From an uncultured Collinsella sp. (GTDB lineage Bacteria; Actinomycetota; Coriobacteriia; Coriobacteriales; Coriobacteriaceae): a stretch of 7,219 nt of DNA. A program made the translations under genes and the position numbers. Where the stretch lies: NCBI GenBank assembly GCA_900556285.1, contig USOF01000048.1:1-7219 (forward strand), given 5' to 3'. Below, in pieces: positions 1 to 5,997 of this stretch (the stretch's first letter is position 1; each line of letters starts with the position of its first letter). The notes under the pieces were generated by a model, which ran no database searches, was not told the DNA's origin, and saw only the letters and a program-made list of their open reading frames with translations.

Positions 1-237
1 GTGCCCGGCGTGTGCATCGGAAGCGAGGCCAAACTGCTCAATGACGGTATCGTGCCCATCGGCGACGGGCGACTTGCGTGTGCCTTTGTGCGCCGACGTG
101 TTAATCGAGACGATGCGGGCGGGTCCTTCGTAGGCGTTGCTGGCGGTGCGTAGGGGAGCGGTCGTCTGAGAACGTTCCGCTAGCTCGCGTTTTGCAGCAT
201 CAAGGATGGGGTTGTCGGTCAGATGTTCTTCGGGCAC
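1..237 (-). CDS. MOSC-domain protein, N-terminal part (cut by window edge)
   Basis: The 79 visible codons run off the left edge. After a polar N-terminal stretch of about 40 residues comes RIVSINTSAHKGTRK and then QFGLASDAHAGH, which I recognise as the beginning of a MOSC domain. MOSC proteins carry or transfer sulfur and are linked to molybdenum cofactor chemistry; in anaerobes they may be fused or adjacent to MoaB/Mog-type proteins. The catalytic Cys expected further into the domain lies outside the window. The start is forced: an in-frame TAA stands at 255-253, and GTG at 237-235 is the only usable start codon after it, with AAAGG (249-245) as a modest ribosome binding site. The gene is divergent from the D-aspartate ligase gene. 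The family call comes from recalled motifs, and the specific function is unknown. Confidence 0.72.
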   Translation of the reverse strand, partial: MPEEHLTDNPILDAAKRELAERSQTTAPLRTASNAYEGPARIVSINTSAHKGTRKSPVADGHDTVIEQFGLASDAHAGH

Positions 238-273
238 GCGTGCGCCTTTCGCTTATAAGATTGACAATATGTT

Positions 274-309
274 GAATCCTACAACAACGGTAGGTTCATT
301 GCCCGTTGT
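274..309. repeat. Overlapping small inverted repeats in the divergent intergenic region
   Basis: CCTAC (278-282) pairs with GTAGG (290-294), extended by GAA/TTC across a one-base bulge. ACAACGG (284-290) pairs with CCGTTGT (303-309) around a 12-nt loop. The two hairpins share bases and cannot form together. TTGACA at 261-266 lies just upstream on the plus strand but has no convincing -10 at 16-18 nt. They could be an operator or leader structure, or chance. The rest of the 238-462 gap shows only the promoter-like site listed next and a 5-bp hairpin, GCCCA/TGGGC, at 428-442. Confidence 0.3.
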
Positions 310-376
310 CGTACAGCGGTGAGCGCTGTCTTTGCGCCGAGTTTGATCCTCCGATTGCCATAGATACGGTGGAGCT

Positions 377-406
377 TTGGGCGCCGGCGGCTTGGCACGC
401 TAGAAT
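377..406 (+). promoter_or_regulatory. Putative promoter for the D-aspartate ligase gene
   Basis: TAGAAT at 401-406 matches the -10 consensus at five of six positions. TTGGGC at 377-382 is a weak -35 at 18-nt spacing. Transcription would begin near 413, leaving about 50 nt of leader that contains the small GCCCA/TGGGC hairpin (428-442) before the ribosome binding site at 453-458. This is inferred from motif matching only. Confidence 0.35.
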
Positions 407-462
407 AAATCAGTTGCGCAAAGACCGCCCATTGTGTGGGCAGTTCATGATAGGAAGTTTCC

Positions 463-1719
463 ATGGCATTGCAATTTACAGAGCGCGAGTTCATTCCCGT
501 GCTGCTCGGTGGCGACATCAACGCCTATTCGGTGGCGCGCGCCTTCTACGAGGAGTACCAGGTCAAGAGTCTGGTCTTTGGCAAGTATCAGACGGGTCCC
601 GCGTACCGCAGCCAGATTATCGACTACACGCCCAACGTGGATATCGACACTATGCCCGTGATGCTCAAAACCGTCAACGGCATTGCCCAAGCGCATGCCG
701 ACAAGACGATTGTCCTTGTGGGCTGTGGCGACAACTATGTTGCCCTCGTGGCTCAGGCCAAGGATGCTCATGAGCTGGCGGACAACATTGTCGCTCCCTA
801 CGCGCCCTACAGCATGCTCGAGCAGTGCCAGAAGAAGGAGATCTTCTACGAGCTGTGCGAGAAGCATGGCGTGCCCTATCCGCACACGTTTACCTTTACC
901 AAGGCGATGCTCAATGCCCAGGGTGAGGCGCCTGCCGAAGTGCTCGACCAGATCGATTTTCCTTACCCGATGATTCTGAAGCCTTCTGACGGCATCATGT
1001 GGTGGCAGCACGAGTTCGAGGGCCAGAAAAAGGCCTATGAGATTGCCGACCGCGCCGAGCTGGAACAGGTCATTCGCGATTCGTATGCCAGCGGCTACAC
1101 CGACGATCTGATCTTGCAGGATCGCGTGCCCGGCAACGACGAGTACATGCGCGTGCTCACCAGCTATTCCGACCGCAACGGCAAGGTGCGCATGATGTGC
1201 CTGGGCCATGTGCTGCTCGAGGAGCATCAGCCCCACGGTGTCGGCAACCATGCCTGTATCATTACCGAGCCCAACGACGAGCTCATGGACGGCGTGCGCA
1301 AGTTGCTCGAGGACCTTCACTTTGTGGGCTATTCCAACTTTGACGTTAAGTACGACGAGCGCGACGGCTCGTTTAAGTTCTTCGATTTCAACACGCGCCA
1401 GGGCCGCAGCAACTACTACGTCACTAACAGTGGCTTTAACGTTGCCAAGTATGTGGTGGACGAGTATGTGTTCAACCGCCCGTTTGAGCCGGAGTTTGTG
1501 ACGGCACAGGACGAGGCGCTGTGGATGGTCGTCCCCATGGGCGTCGTCGACAAGTACGTCAAGGATCCCGAGCTGCGCGCTAAGGTGCATCGCCTGGACA
1601 AGGAAGGCAAGGGCGCCGACCCTTCGTTTATGAAGGGCGACTTTGTCTTTAACCGCTGGCTGCGCATGTGGCACACCAAGCTGCGCCACTTTAAGCTGTT
1701 CAAGACGTATTACAAGTAG
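463..1719 (+). CDS. D-aspartate ligase-like ATP-grasp enzyme (peptidoglycan cross-bridge)
   Basis: The 418-residue protein closely resembles, from memory, the Enterococcus faecium D-aspartate ligase (Aslfm). Shared stretches include EFIPVLLGGDIN near the N-terminus, VRMMCLGH (242-249), and the GYSNFDVKYD...FDFNTRQGRS block (289-316) followed by DEYVFNRPF. Such enzymes use ATP to couple the beta-carboxylate of D-Asp to the side-chain amine of the third residue of the cytoplasmic peptidoglycan precursor. ILKPSD (171-176) carries the ATP-grasp lysine, and D308, N310 and R312 sit where ATP-grasp enzymes bind metal and phosphate. No signal peptide or membrane segment is seen, as expected for a cytosolic enzyme. 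The start ATG has AGGAAG (453-458) upstream. The next gene is an aspartate racemase, which would supply the D-Asp substrate. A different D-amino acid or acceptor cannot be excluded. Confidence 0.82.
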   Translation: MALQFTEREFIPVLLGGDINAYSVARAFYEEYQVKSLVFGKYQTGPAYRSQIIDYTPNVDIDTMPVMLKTVNGIAQAHADKTIVLVGCGDNYVALVAQAKDAHELADNIVAPYAPYSMLEQCQKKEIFYELCEKHGVPYPHTFTFTKAMLNAQGEAPAEVLDQIDFPYPMILKPSDGIMWWQHEFEGQKKAYEIADRAELEQVIRDSYASGYTDDLILQDRVPGNDEYMRVLTSYSDRNGKVRMMCLGHVLLEEHQPHGVGNHACIITEPNDELMDGVRKLLEDLHFVGYSNFDVKYDERDGSFKFFDFNTRQGRSNYYVTNSGFNVAKYVVDEYVFNRPFEPEFVTAQDEALWMVVPMGVVDKYVKDPELRAKVHRLDKEGKGADPSFMKGDFVFNRWLRMWHTKLRHFKLFKTYYK

Positions 1720-1728
1720 ATGAGTGCG

Positions 1729-1758
1729 GCGCCCGTCCGGTTTACATCGGGCGGGCGC
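1729..1758 (+). repeat. Strong hairpin between ligase and racemase genes
   Basis: Bases 1729-1741 pair with 1746-1758 around the 4-nt loop TTAC. The 13-bp stem has two G-U wobbles on the plus strand and a GC-rich base (GCGCCCG/CGGGCGC). No T-run follows, so it is not a textbook Rho-independent terminator. It could reduce readthrough, protect the upstream mRNA from exonucleases, or simply overlap the racemase promoter. Confidence 0.6.
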
Positions 1759-1767
1759 GGGTATGAT
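1741..1767 (+). promoter_or_regulatory. Possible promoter for the racemase gene
   Basis: TATGAT at 1762-1767 is a good -10. TTTACA at 1741-1746 is a plausible -35, but the spacing is short (15 nt). The -35 box lies in the loop and inner stem of the hairpin at 1729-1758. If real, the racemase gene can be transcribed separately from the ligase gene. Confidence 0.35.
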
Positions 1768-1769
1768 AC

Positions 1770-1781
1770 GCGCAATTGCGC
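1770..1781. repeat. Perfect 12-bp palindrome, operator-like
   Basis: GCGCAATTGCGC is a perfect palindrome starting 3 nt after the TATGAT box and ending 10 nt before the racemase ribosome binding site. The placement would suit a repressor site at the transcription start. A chance occurrence is possible, and no cognate regulator is visible in the window. Confidence 0.3.
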
Positions 1782-1803
1782 AAGCGTCACCAAGGAGGCG
1801 GCG

Positions 1804-2550
1804 ATGGAAAAGCTGGGAGTTATCGGCGGCATGGGCGCCGAGGCCACGTCGTATTACTACGACCAGGTGGTGCGTCATACGGCTGCTGCCTGCGATCAGG
1901 AACATATCGACATGGTGGTGCTCTCCAAGTCGACCATGCCCGACCGCACGCTGGCCATTAAGACCGGCGAGCATGCCAAGCTGCTGGCGACCATGAAAGA
2001 GTGTGCCCAGGCACTCGAGTCGCTGGGCTGTGCGCACATTGCCATTCCCTGCAACACGTTGCACTACTTCTACGACCAGATCCAGTCGTTTACGAAGGTG
2101 CCGATTATCCACATGCCGCGTGAGTCGGTGCGCTATGCTCTGGCCGGTGCGGTGATGGGGGAGTGCGAGTTCGACCCCAACCTGAGTATGCCGGCCGAGC
2201 CGGTGCACAAGATTGGCATCATGGGCACCGACGGTACCGTGGGCGCGGGCGTCTACGGCCGCGAATGTAAGGCTGCGGGTGTTGAGGTTGTCTATCCCAG
2301 CGAGAAACGTCAGAACGATGTGATGTCGCTTATCTACGATGATGTGAAGGCCGGACGTGAGCCCGATATGGATAAGTTCGACCGCGTGATGTGGGAGTTC
2401 GCTCGTAGCGGCTGCGACCGCGTCATTCTGGCCTGCACCGAGCTCTCGGTGCTGCAGAAGTACCGAGAGATGCCCGAGGTCACCCTCGACGCCATGGACG
2501 TCCTGGTGCGCGAATCCATCATCCGCAGCGGCGCCCCCTACCGCCTCTAG
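1804..2550 (+). CDS. Aspartate/glutamate racemase family protein (probable aspartate racemase)
   Basis: This 248-residue cofactor-independent racemase opens with MEKLGVIGGMGAEAT, typical of the family. The two catalytic cysteines expected of it are present: C83 in IPCNT and C211 in LACTEL. Such enzymes interconvert L- and D-aspartate by a two-base mechanism in the cytosol. About 16-20 residues between the halves (around 115-135) look longer than in minimal family members. The start was set at 1804 because AAGGAGG (1792-1798) lies 5 nt upstream. The in-frame ATG at 1720, directly after the ligase stop, would add 28 residues encoded by the hairpin and palindrome region and has no such site. The ligase gene lies 84 nt upstream on the same strand, so the likely role is supplying D-Asp for the peptidoglycan cross-bridge. 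Glutamate or another amino acid remains possible as substrate. Confidence 0.85.
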   Translation: MEKLGVIGGMGAEATSYYYDQVVRHTAAACDQEHIDMVVLSKSTMPDRTLAIKTGEHAKLLATMKECAQALESLGCAHIAIPCNTLHYFYDQIQSFTKVPIIHMPRESVRYALAGAVMGECEFDPNLSMPAEPVHKIGIMGTDGTVGAGVYGRECKAAGVEVVYPSEKRQNDVMSLIYDDVKAGREPDMDKFDRVMWEFARSGCDRVILACTELSVLQKYREMPEVTLDAMDVLVRESIIRSGAPYRL

Positions 2551-2556
2551 CTTCCG

Positions 2557-2596
2557 ACCTGCCAAAAAGAGACAGGTTTATTTTGGTAGGTTTTAT
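2557..2596 (+). terminator. First terminator-like hairpin after the racemase gene
   Basis: Bases 2557-2567 (ACCTGCCAAAA) pair with 2581-2591 (TTTTGGTAGGT), with one G-U wobble, and the run TTTTAT follows. The ACCTG arm can instead pair with CAGGT at 2573-2577, so two folds compete. It lies just after the racemase stop codon and would act in tandem with the stronger hairpin downstream. Confidence 0.5.
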
Positions 2597-2609
2597 CTGG
2601 TGAAACAGT

Positions 2610-2646
2610 AAAGGCCTCGGCTCGTTTGGTGCGAGCCGAGGCCTTT
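2610..2646. terminator. Bidirectional terminator between convergent operons
   Basis: A perfect 15-bp stem joins 2610-2624 and 2632-2646 (core AAGGCCTCGGCTCG) around a 7-nt loop. The stem ends in A's on the left and T's on the right, so both strands gain a short U-run. It sits between the convergent racemase and ecfT genes and can end transcription from both sides. Confidence 0.9.
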
Positions 2647-2675
2647 TGCGTTGGGCGGTTGCTGTCGGTGGTGAA

Positions 2676-3422
2676 CTAGAACAGGAAACCGATGGCGATG
2701 AGGGCGATGCTGACGATGAGCGCGGCGATGTCCAGGCCCTTGATGGGGTAGCGCTTGTACGAGCTGGCGCGCGTACGCAGGTAGAAGCCGCGCTGTTCTG
2801 CCGCCAAGGCTGTGGCATCGGTCTTGCCCACGCTCGAGATGAGCAGTGGCACGCACAGTGGCAGCATGAGCTTAAGCTTCTTGATGGGGTTCTTGGTGTC
2901 GTACTCGACGCCGCGTGCGGTCTGCGCCTCCATGATGGCGTTCATCTCCTGACCAAACACCGGCACAAAGCGCAACGCCGTGGTAAAGGTGAAGGCATAG
3001 CGATACGGCACGTGCAGCACCTCGACGCAGGCGTTGGCAAGGTCGTTGAGTTTGGTCACCATGAGCATGAGGATGAGTGGTAACGCCACGCCCAGTAGGC
3101 GCAGACAGGCCTTCGATCCCGTGATGAGGCCCGTGTCGGTGATAAAGCCCCACACCACGTTGCCATCGCGCATAAAGGCCAGCTGGAGCACCAGCATGAT
3201 AAGCGCGAGCGGGACCAGCAACTTGAGCAGCGAGAACAGACGGTCGACGACGCCGGCATAGGCACCCAGCGCAAGGGTGAGTGCCAAAAAGCCCAGCAGC
3301 GCCACGTAGGTGTCGGACAAGAAGATGCCGACGATGATGGCGGCGGCGAGGCCCAGTTTGACGACGGGGTTCAGGCGATGCAGCAGCGTGTCACCCGGCA
3401 TGTAGTCGATGACGTTAACCAC
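2676..3422 (-). CDS. ecfT: Energy-coupling factor transporter transmembrane subunit EcfT
   Basis: This membrane scaffold of an ECF vitamin/nutrient transporter couples ATP hydrolysis in EcfA-EcfA' to the substrate-binding S component. From the GTG start (248 residues) it begins VNVIDYMPGDTLLHRLNP, a typical EcfT opening, followed by about six hydrophobic segments. The two cytoplasmic coupling motifs are visible as TARGV (about residues 168-172) and AEQRGF (about 208-213); the second has Gln where Ala is common in the Ala-Arg-Gly motif. The start chosen is GTG at 3422, with AAGGAG 10 nt upstream and an 8-nt overlap with the ATPase stop, indicating translational coupling. An in-frame ATG at 3455 with a weaker GAGG site would add 11 residues and overlap the ATPase gene by 41 nt. 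It is the last gene of the S-A-T operon. Confidence 0.92.
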   Translation of the reverse strand: MVNVIDYMPGDTLLHRLNPVVKLGLAAAIIVGIFLSDTYVALLGFLALTLALGAYAGVVDRLFSLLKLLVPLALIMLVLQLAFMRDGNVVWGFITDTGLITGSKACLRLLGVALPLILMLMVTKLNDLANACVEVLHVPYRYAFTFTTALRFVPVFGQEMNAIMEAQTARGVEYDTKNPIKKLKLMLPLCVPLLISSVGKTDATALAAEQRGFYLRTRASSYKRYPIKGLDIAALIVSIALIAIGFLF

Positions 3423-5166
3423 GGTGGACCATCTCCTTGGTAATTCGAACGACATCGGAGACCTCGCTCACCTGTGTAAAGGCGGGTGAGACGTTGGATG
3501 CCAGACGGCGCGAGAGTTCGATGACCTGGGGCGGCTCAACGTAGGCACGCCGCATGAGATCGATGTTCGAGAACAGCTCGTGCGTGCGGCCGCGGTCGAG
3601 GATGCGACCGTCGGCCATTACCACAATGCGCTCGGCAAAATCCGAGACGACTTCCATATCGTGGCAGACCATGATTACGGCGCAGCCACGCTCGGCCATG
3701 GTACGCACCGTTTCCATGACGGTCATGCACTCGCGGTAATCAAGGCCGCTCGTGGGCTCGTCGAGCACGACGATCTTGGGCTCAACCACTACGACGGAGG
3801 CAAGCGCCACCATTTGTCGCTGACCGCGCGAGAGCGAGAAGGGCGCCTCGTCGGCCGGCAAGCCAAAGCGGTCGATGACGAGTTGGGCACGACGCAGAGC
3901 CTCGGCACGGTCCATGCCGCCAAGCTCCAAGCCAAAGGCGACCTCGTCGAGCACGGTGTCCTTGCAGATCTGGCGGTCGGGGTTTTGGAAGAGGGTCGCG
4001 ACCTCGCGAGCGATGCGGCTCGTGGGAACGGCTGCGGTATCCAGTCCCGTGACGCGCACGCTGCCCGAGGCGGGCTTAAGCAGGCCTGTGAGCAGTTTGG
4101 TGAGCGTGGTCTTGCCGGCGCCGTTTTGGCCGACGATGCCCACGAGCTCGCCAGGATAGAGCGTCAGGCTAAGGTCGTGTACGGCGGCTCCGCCATTGGG
4201 ATAGGCAAACTCAACATGGTCGAAGGTGAGTACGGGTTCGGCGTCCTTGGCATGAGGACGCAACGACGGTGCATGCGGGGAACCGGCGGGCGCCTGGGCT
4301 TCGATAGCCGCGTGTGCGGGGTCGACGATGCCCGAAATCAGGCGCTCGGCCTCATCGACATCCAAGCAGGGGGTGCCGCTTACCAGGCCATCGGTTTCGA
4401 GGCTATTGAAGATACGCGTGACGCGAGGGCAGTCGACGCCGATGGCACGGAGCTCGTCGGTATGCGCGAAGACCTCGTGTGGCTCGCCCTGCAGCGCGAT
4501 TTCGCCATGATTGAGCACGAGCACGCGGTTGCAGTACTCCGAAAGCAGGGCGACCTTTTGCTCAACGACGACGATGGTGATGCCGAGTGCACGGTTGGCC
4601 TCACGCAGGGTCTCGAAAACCAGCGTGGAGCTGGCGGGGTCGAGTGCCGCGGTGGGCTCGTCGAGAACCAAGACGCGCGGACGCATGGCGAGGATGGCGG
4701 CGATGGCCACTTTTTGCTTCTGTCCGCCCGAGAGGGTGGCGATCTCGCGGTCGCGCAGGTCGCTGATGCCGACGGTCTCGAGCGTTTCGCTCACGCGCTG
4801 CTCGATCTGGTCGTGGGGAACGCCAAAGTTCTCGAGGCCAAAGAGCATCTCGTCCTCGACGACCGAAGCGACCATCTGCGTGTCGATATCCTGCAGCACA
4901 CTGCCGACGATTTGCGAGACGTCGGTGAGCGAGACTTCGCAGGTGTCGTGGCCGTCGACCATGACGGACCCAAAGAACGTGCCGGTGTAGTGGTGGGGCA
5001 CGGCACCCGACAGGCAGGCGGCAAGCGTGGACTTGCCGGCGCCCGAGGGCCCGATGATGCCGATGAAATCTCCCTTGTTCACGCTGAGCGAGATGTGGCT
5101 GAGCGCCTGCTCGGTCTGCGTGCCATAGGAGAACGAGACATCGTCGACGTTGATGATCGTTTCCAT
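3415..5166 (-). CDS. Fused double ATPase of an ECF transporter (EcfA-EcfA')
   Basis: This 583-residue protein has two ABC ATPase domains in one chain, forming the cytoplasmic motor of the ECF transporter with EcfT. Domain 1: Walker A GPSGAGKST (39-47), Q-loop Q92, signature LSGGQ (145-149), Walker B VLVLDEP (165-171). Domain 2: Walker A GQNGAGKTT (346-354), Q-loop Q394, signature LSRGQ (445-449), Walker B IVVLDEP (465-471), switch His H502. In domain 1 the switch-histidine position reads VVVEQK, with Gln at 203. An Ala/Pro-rich linker (about 285-307) joins the domains, and a C-terminal tail of about 50 residues follows. Both deviations fall in the same composite ATP site, suggesting unequal sites. 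The start at 5166 has AAAGG about 5 nt upstream. The gene lies 213 nt after the S gene and overlaps ecfT. Specificity comes from the S component, inferred to be tryptophan. Confidence 0.93.
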   Translation of the reverse strand: METIINVDDVSFSYGTQTEQALSHISLSVNKGDFIGIIGPSGAGKSTLAACLSGAVPHHYTGTFFGSVMVDGHDTCEVSLTDVSQIVGSVLQDIDTQMVASVVEDEMLFGLENFGVPHDQIEQRVSETLETVGISDLRDREIATLSGGQKQKVAIAAILAMRPRVLVLDEPTAALDPASSTLVFETLREANRALGITIVVVEQKVALLSEYCNRVLVLNHGEIALQGEPHEVFAHTDELRAIGVDCPRVTRIFNSLETDGLVSGTPCLDVDEAERLISGIVDPAHAAIEAQAPAGSPHAPSLRPHAKDAEPVLTFDHVEFAYPNGGAAVHDLSLTLYPGELVGIVGQNGAGKTTLTKLLTGLLKPASGSVRVTGLDTAAVPTSRIAREVATLFQNPDRQICKDTVLDEVAFGLELGGMDRAEALRRAQLVIDRFGLPADEAPFSLSRGQRQMVALASVVVVEPKIVVLDEPTSGLDYRECMTVMETVRTMAERGCAVIMVCHDMEVVSDFAERIVVMADGRILDRGRTHELFSNIDLMRRAYVEPPQVIELSRRLASNVSPAFTQVSEVSDVVRITKEMVHRG

Positions 5167-5187
5167 GGATACCTTTCATAGTCATTG

Positions 5188-5254
5188 GGGACAGTCTTAA
5201 ATGACCAGTTGTTTAAGACCGTCCCAAAAAAGTTCGTTGTTTGGGACGGTCTTT
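5188..5254. repeat. Three-arm inverted repeat (GGGAC[A/G]GTCTT element) with alternative stems
   Basis: Arm A (5188-5201, GGGACAGTCTTAAA) can pair with arm B (5212-5225, TTTAAGACCGTCCC); on the minus-strand RNA all 14 positions pair, counting one G-U. B, shifted to 5215-5228, can instead pair with arm C (5240-5253, TTTGGGACGGTCTT) over 14 perfect base pairs. The middle arm can join only one partner at a time. Neither stem ends in a convincing U-run on the minus strand, although an internal run of six A's gives Us in the B-C loop. The GGGACGGTC motif resembles REP-like palindromes scattered in many bacterial genomes. The element lies between the S and ATPase genes of one operon, so it could tune their relative expression. 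Confidence 0.7.
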
Positions 5255-5272
5255 GGTGGTGAAGCACGGAGA

Positions 5273-5373
5273 CGGCTTTACGAGGTGCCCCAGGTTGGCG
5301 CGAAAGAGGAACGAAGCGTACTTGGGTACGCGAGCGACGAATGAACGCCAAGATGGGGTGGCTCGTAAAGCCG
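5273..5373. repeat. 101-nt imperfect hairpin element with inner GCGTAC stem
   Basis: CGGCTTTACGAG (5273-5284) pairs perfectly with CTCGTAAAGCCG (5362-5373). Further in, CCCCA (5288-5292) pairs with TGGGG (5354-5358) and TTGGCG (5295-5300) with CGCCAA (5346-5351), separated by small internal loops. The centre holds a 6-bp stem, GCGTAC (5316-5321) with GTACGC (5326-5331), with a TTGG loop. G-U pairs at 5286-5287/5359-5360 favour folding of plus-strand RNA. The element begins right after the S-gene stop codon. It could be a dispersed repeat, a small RNA or an mRNA-stabilising structure; I cannot assign a known family. Confidence 0.65.
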
Positions 5374-5379
5374 AGCGGC

Positions 5380-5952
5380 TTAATTGAGCCTAAGGGCCTT
5401 CTGGATGGGCAAGTAGAGAGCGCCGACCAGGATGGCGTTAAAGACGGCGGTCATGGCGACGACGGGCAGCATGGCAGCGGCGAGCTCGCTCACCACGCCG
5501 AGCATGGCCATCTTGATGACCATGAAGATGACGCCCGAGACAAAGGTGGTCACGAACGTTGCGACGATGGCGACGGCGGGCTTGACCTGGCCGTCCTTGG
5601 CAGCAGCGTTGACAATGACGGCCATGAGCATGGCAGCGATGCCCTCGGCGGCAAAATCGACAAACGGCGAGGTGGTGGTGATCTGGATCACGGCGGCCGA
5701 GATCAGGCCGATGACGAGTGCCTGACCGATGTTGGGGCGAACGACCAGGATGGTGAGGCAGAAGGCCGAGATGATGAACTCGGGGCTGATCATGCCGCCC
5801 GAGATGCCTGAGATGGCCTTGCCGACGGTGAAGTTGAGGATGAAGCCGGCGGCGAGCAGGATGGCGAGCAGGACGAGAGCGCGGACGTCGAGTTTGCCGC
5901 GGTCGGCGGTCTGGACGGTGCGGGGCTGGGTGGCGGTGGTGTTCTGAGACAT
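5380..5952 (-). CDS. trpP: ECF transporter substrate-binding S component, tryptophan (TrpP/YhaG-like)
   Basis: This 190-residue hydrophobic membrane protein has a polar N-terminus (about 1-22) and then about six membrane segments. The stretch GGMISPEFIISAFCLTILVV, followed by LISAAVIQITTTSPF (about 83-97) and later TFVSGVIF plus LPVVAMTAVFN, resembles the TrpP/YhaG family of tryptophan transport proteins as I recall it. The first helix has an AxxxA pattern (A30, A34) of the kind S components use to contact EcfT. It would bind tryptophan in the membrane and hand it to the EcfA-EcfA'-EcfT module encoded directly downstream, making a dedicated (group I style) ECF transporter. The start ATG at 5952 has GAAAGGA (5967-5961) 8 nt upstream. 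Control is by the upstream leader with three Trp codons and a terminator, which independently supports Trp specificity. A related aromatic or indole substrate is possible. Confidence 0.78.
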   Translation of the reverse strand: MSQNTTATQPRTVQTADRGKLDVRALVLLAILLAAGFILNFTVGKAISGISGGMISPEFIISAFCLTILVVRPNIGQALVIGLISAAVIQITTTSPFVDFAAEGIAAMLMAVIVNAAAKDGQVKPAVAIVATFVTTFVSGVIFMVIKMAMLGVVSELAAAMLPVVAMTAVFNAILVGALYLPIQKALRLN

Positions 5953-5997
5953 GGTGAAAATCCTTTCTGAAGGGAAGCGCAGGTGAAAAGCGGAGGC

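Noticed and set aside
261..289. TTGACA at 261-266 as the promoter of the ligase gene
   Set aside because: No acceptable -10 lies 16-18 nt downstream and the distance to the gene is long; the TAGAAT site at 401-406 is a better candidate.
1720..1803. 28-residue N-terminal extension of the racemase from the ATG touching the ligase stop
   Set aside because: The family starts at MEKLGVIGGMG, a near-perfect ribosome binding site stands 5 nt before 1804, and the extension would encode the hairpin and palindrome.
445..2565. 706-codon open frame on the minus strand antisense to the ligase and racemase genes
   Set aside because: It mirrors two well-recognised plus-strand genes, its translation is rich in His, Val and Ala with no recognisable domain, and it crosses the intergenic hairpin. 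It is a shadow caused by codon bias in GC-rich DNA.
3580..5181. 533-codon open frame on the plus strand antisense to the ATPase gene
   Set aside because: It lies entirely opposite a protein with all ABC motifs in both halves; composition (many Gly, Asp, His) and the lack of domains mark it as a shadow.
5188..5373. CRISPR array or insertion sequence in the S-ATPase gap
   Set aside because: The repeats are inverted, not regularly spaced direct repeats, and no transposase gene is present in the window.
5341..5811. 156-codon plus-strand frame opposite the S component gene
   Set aside because: It is a very Gly/Asp/His-rich shadow of a membrane protein gene in the other direction, with no ribosome binding site or domain.
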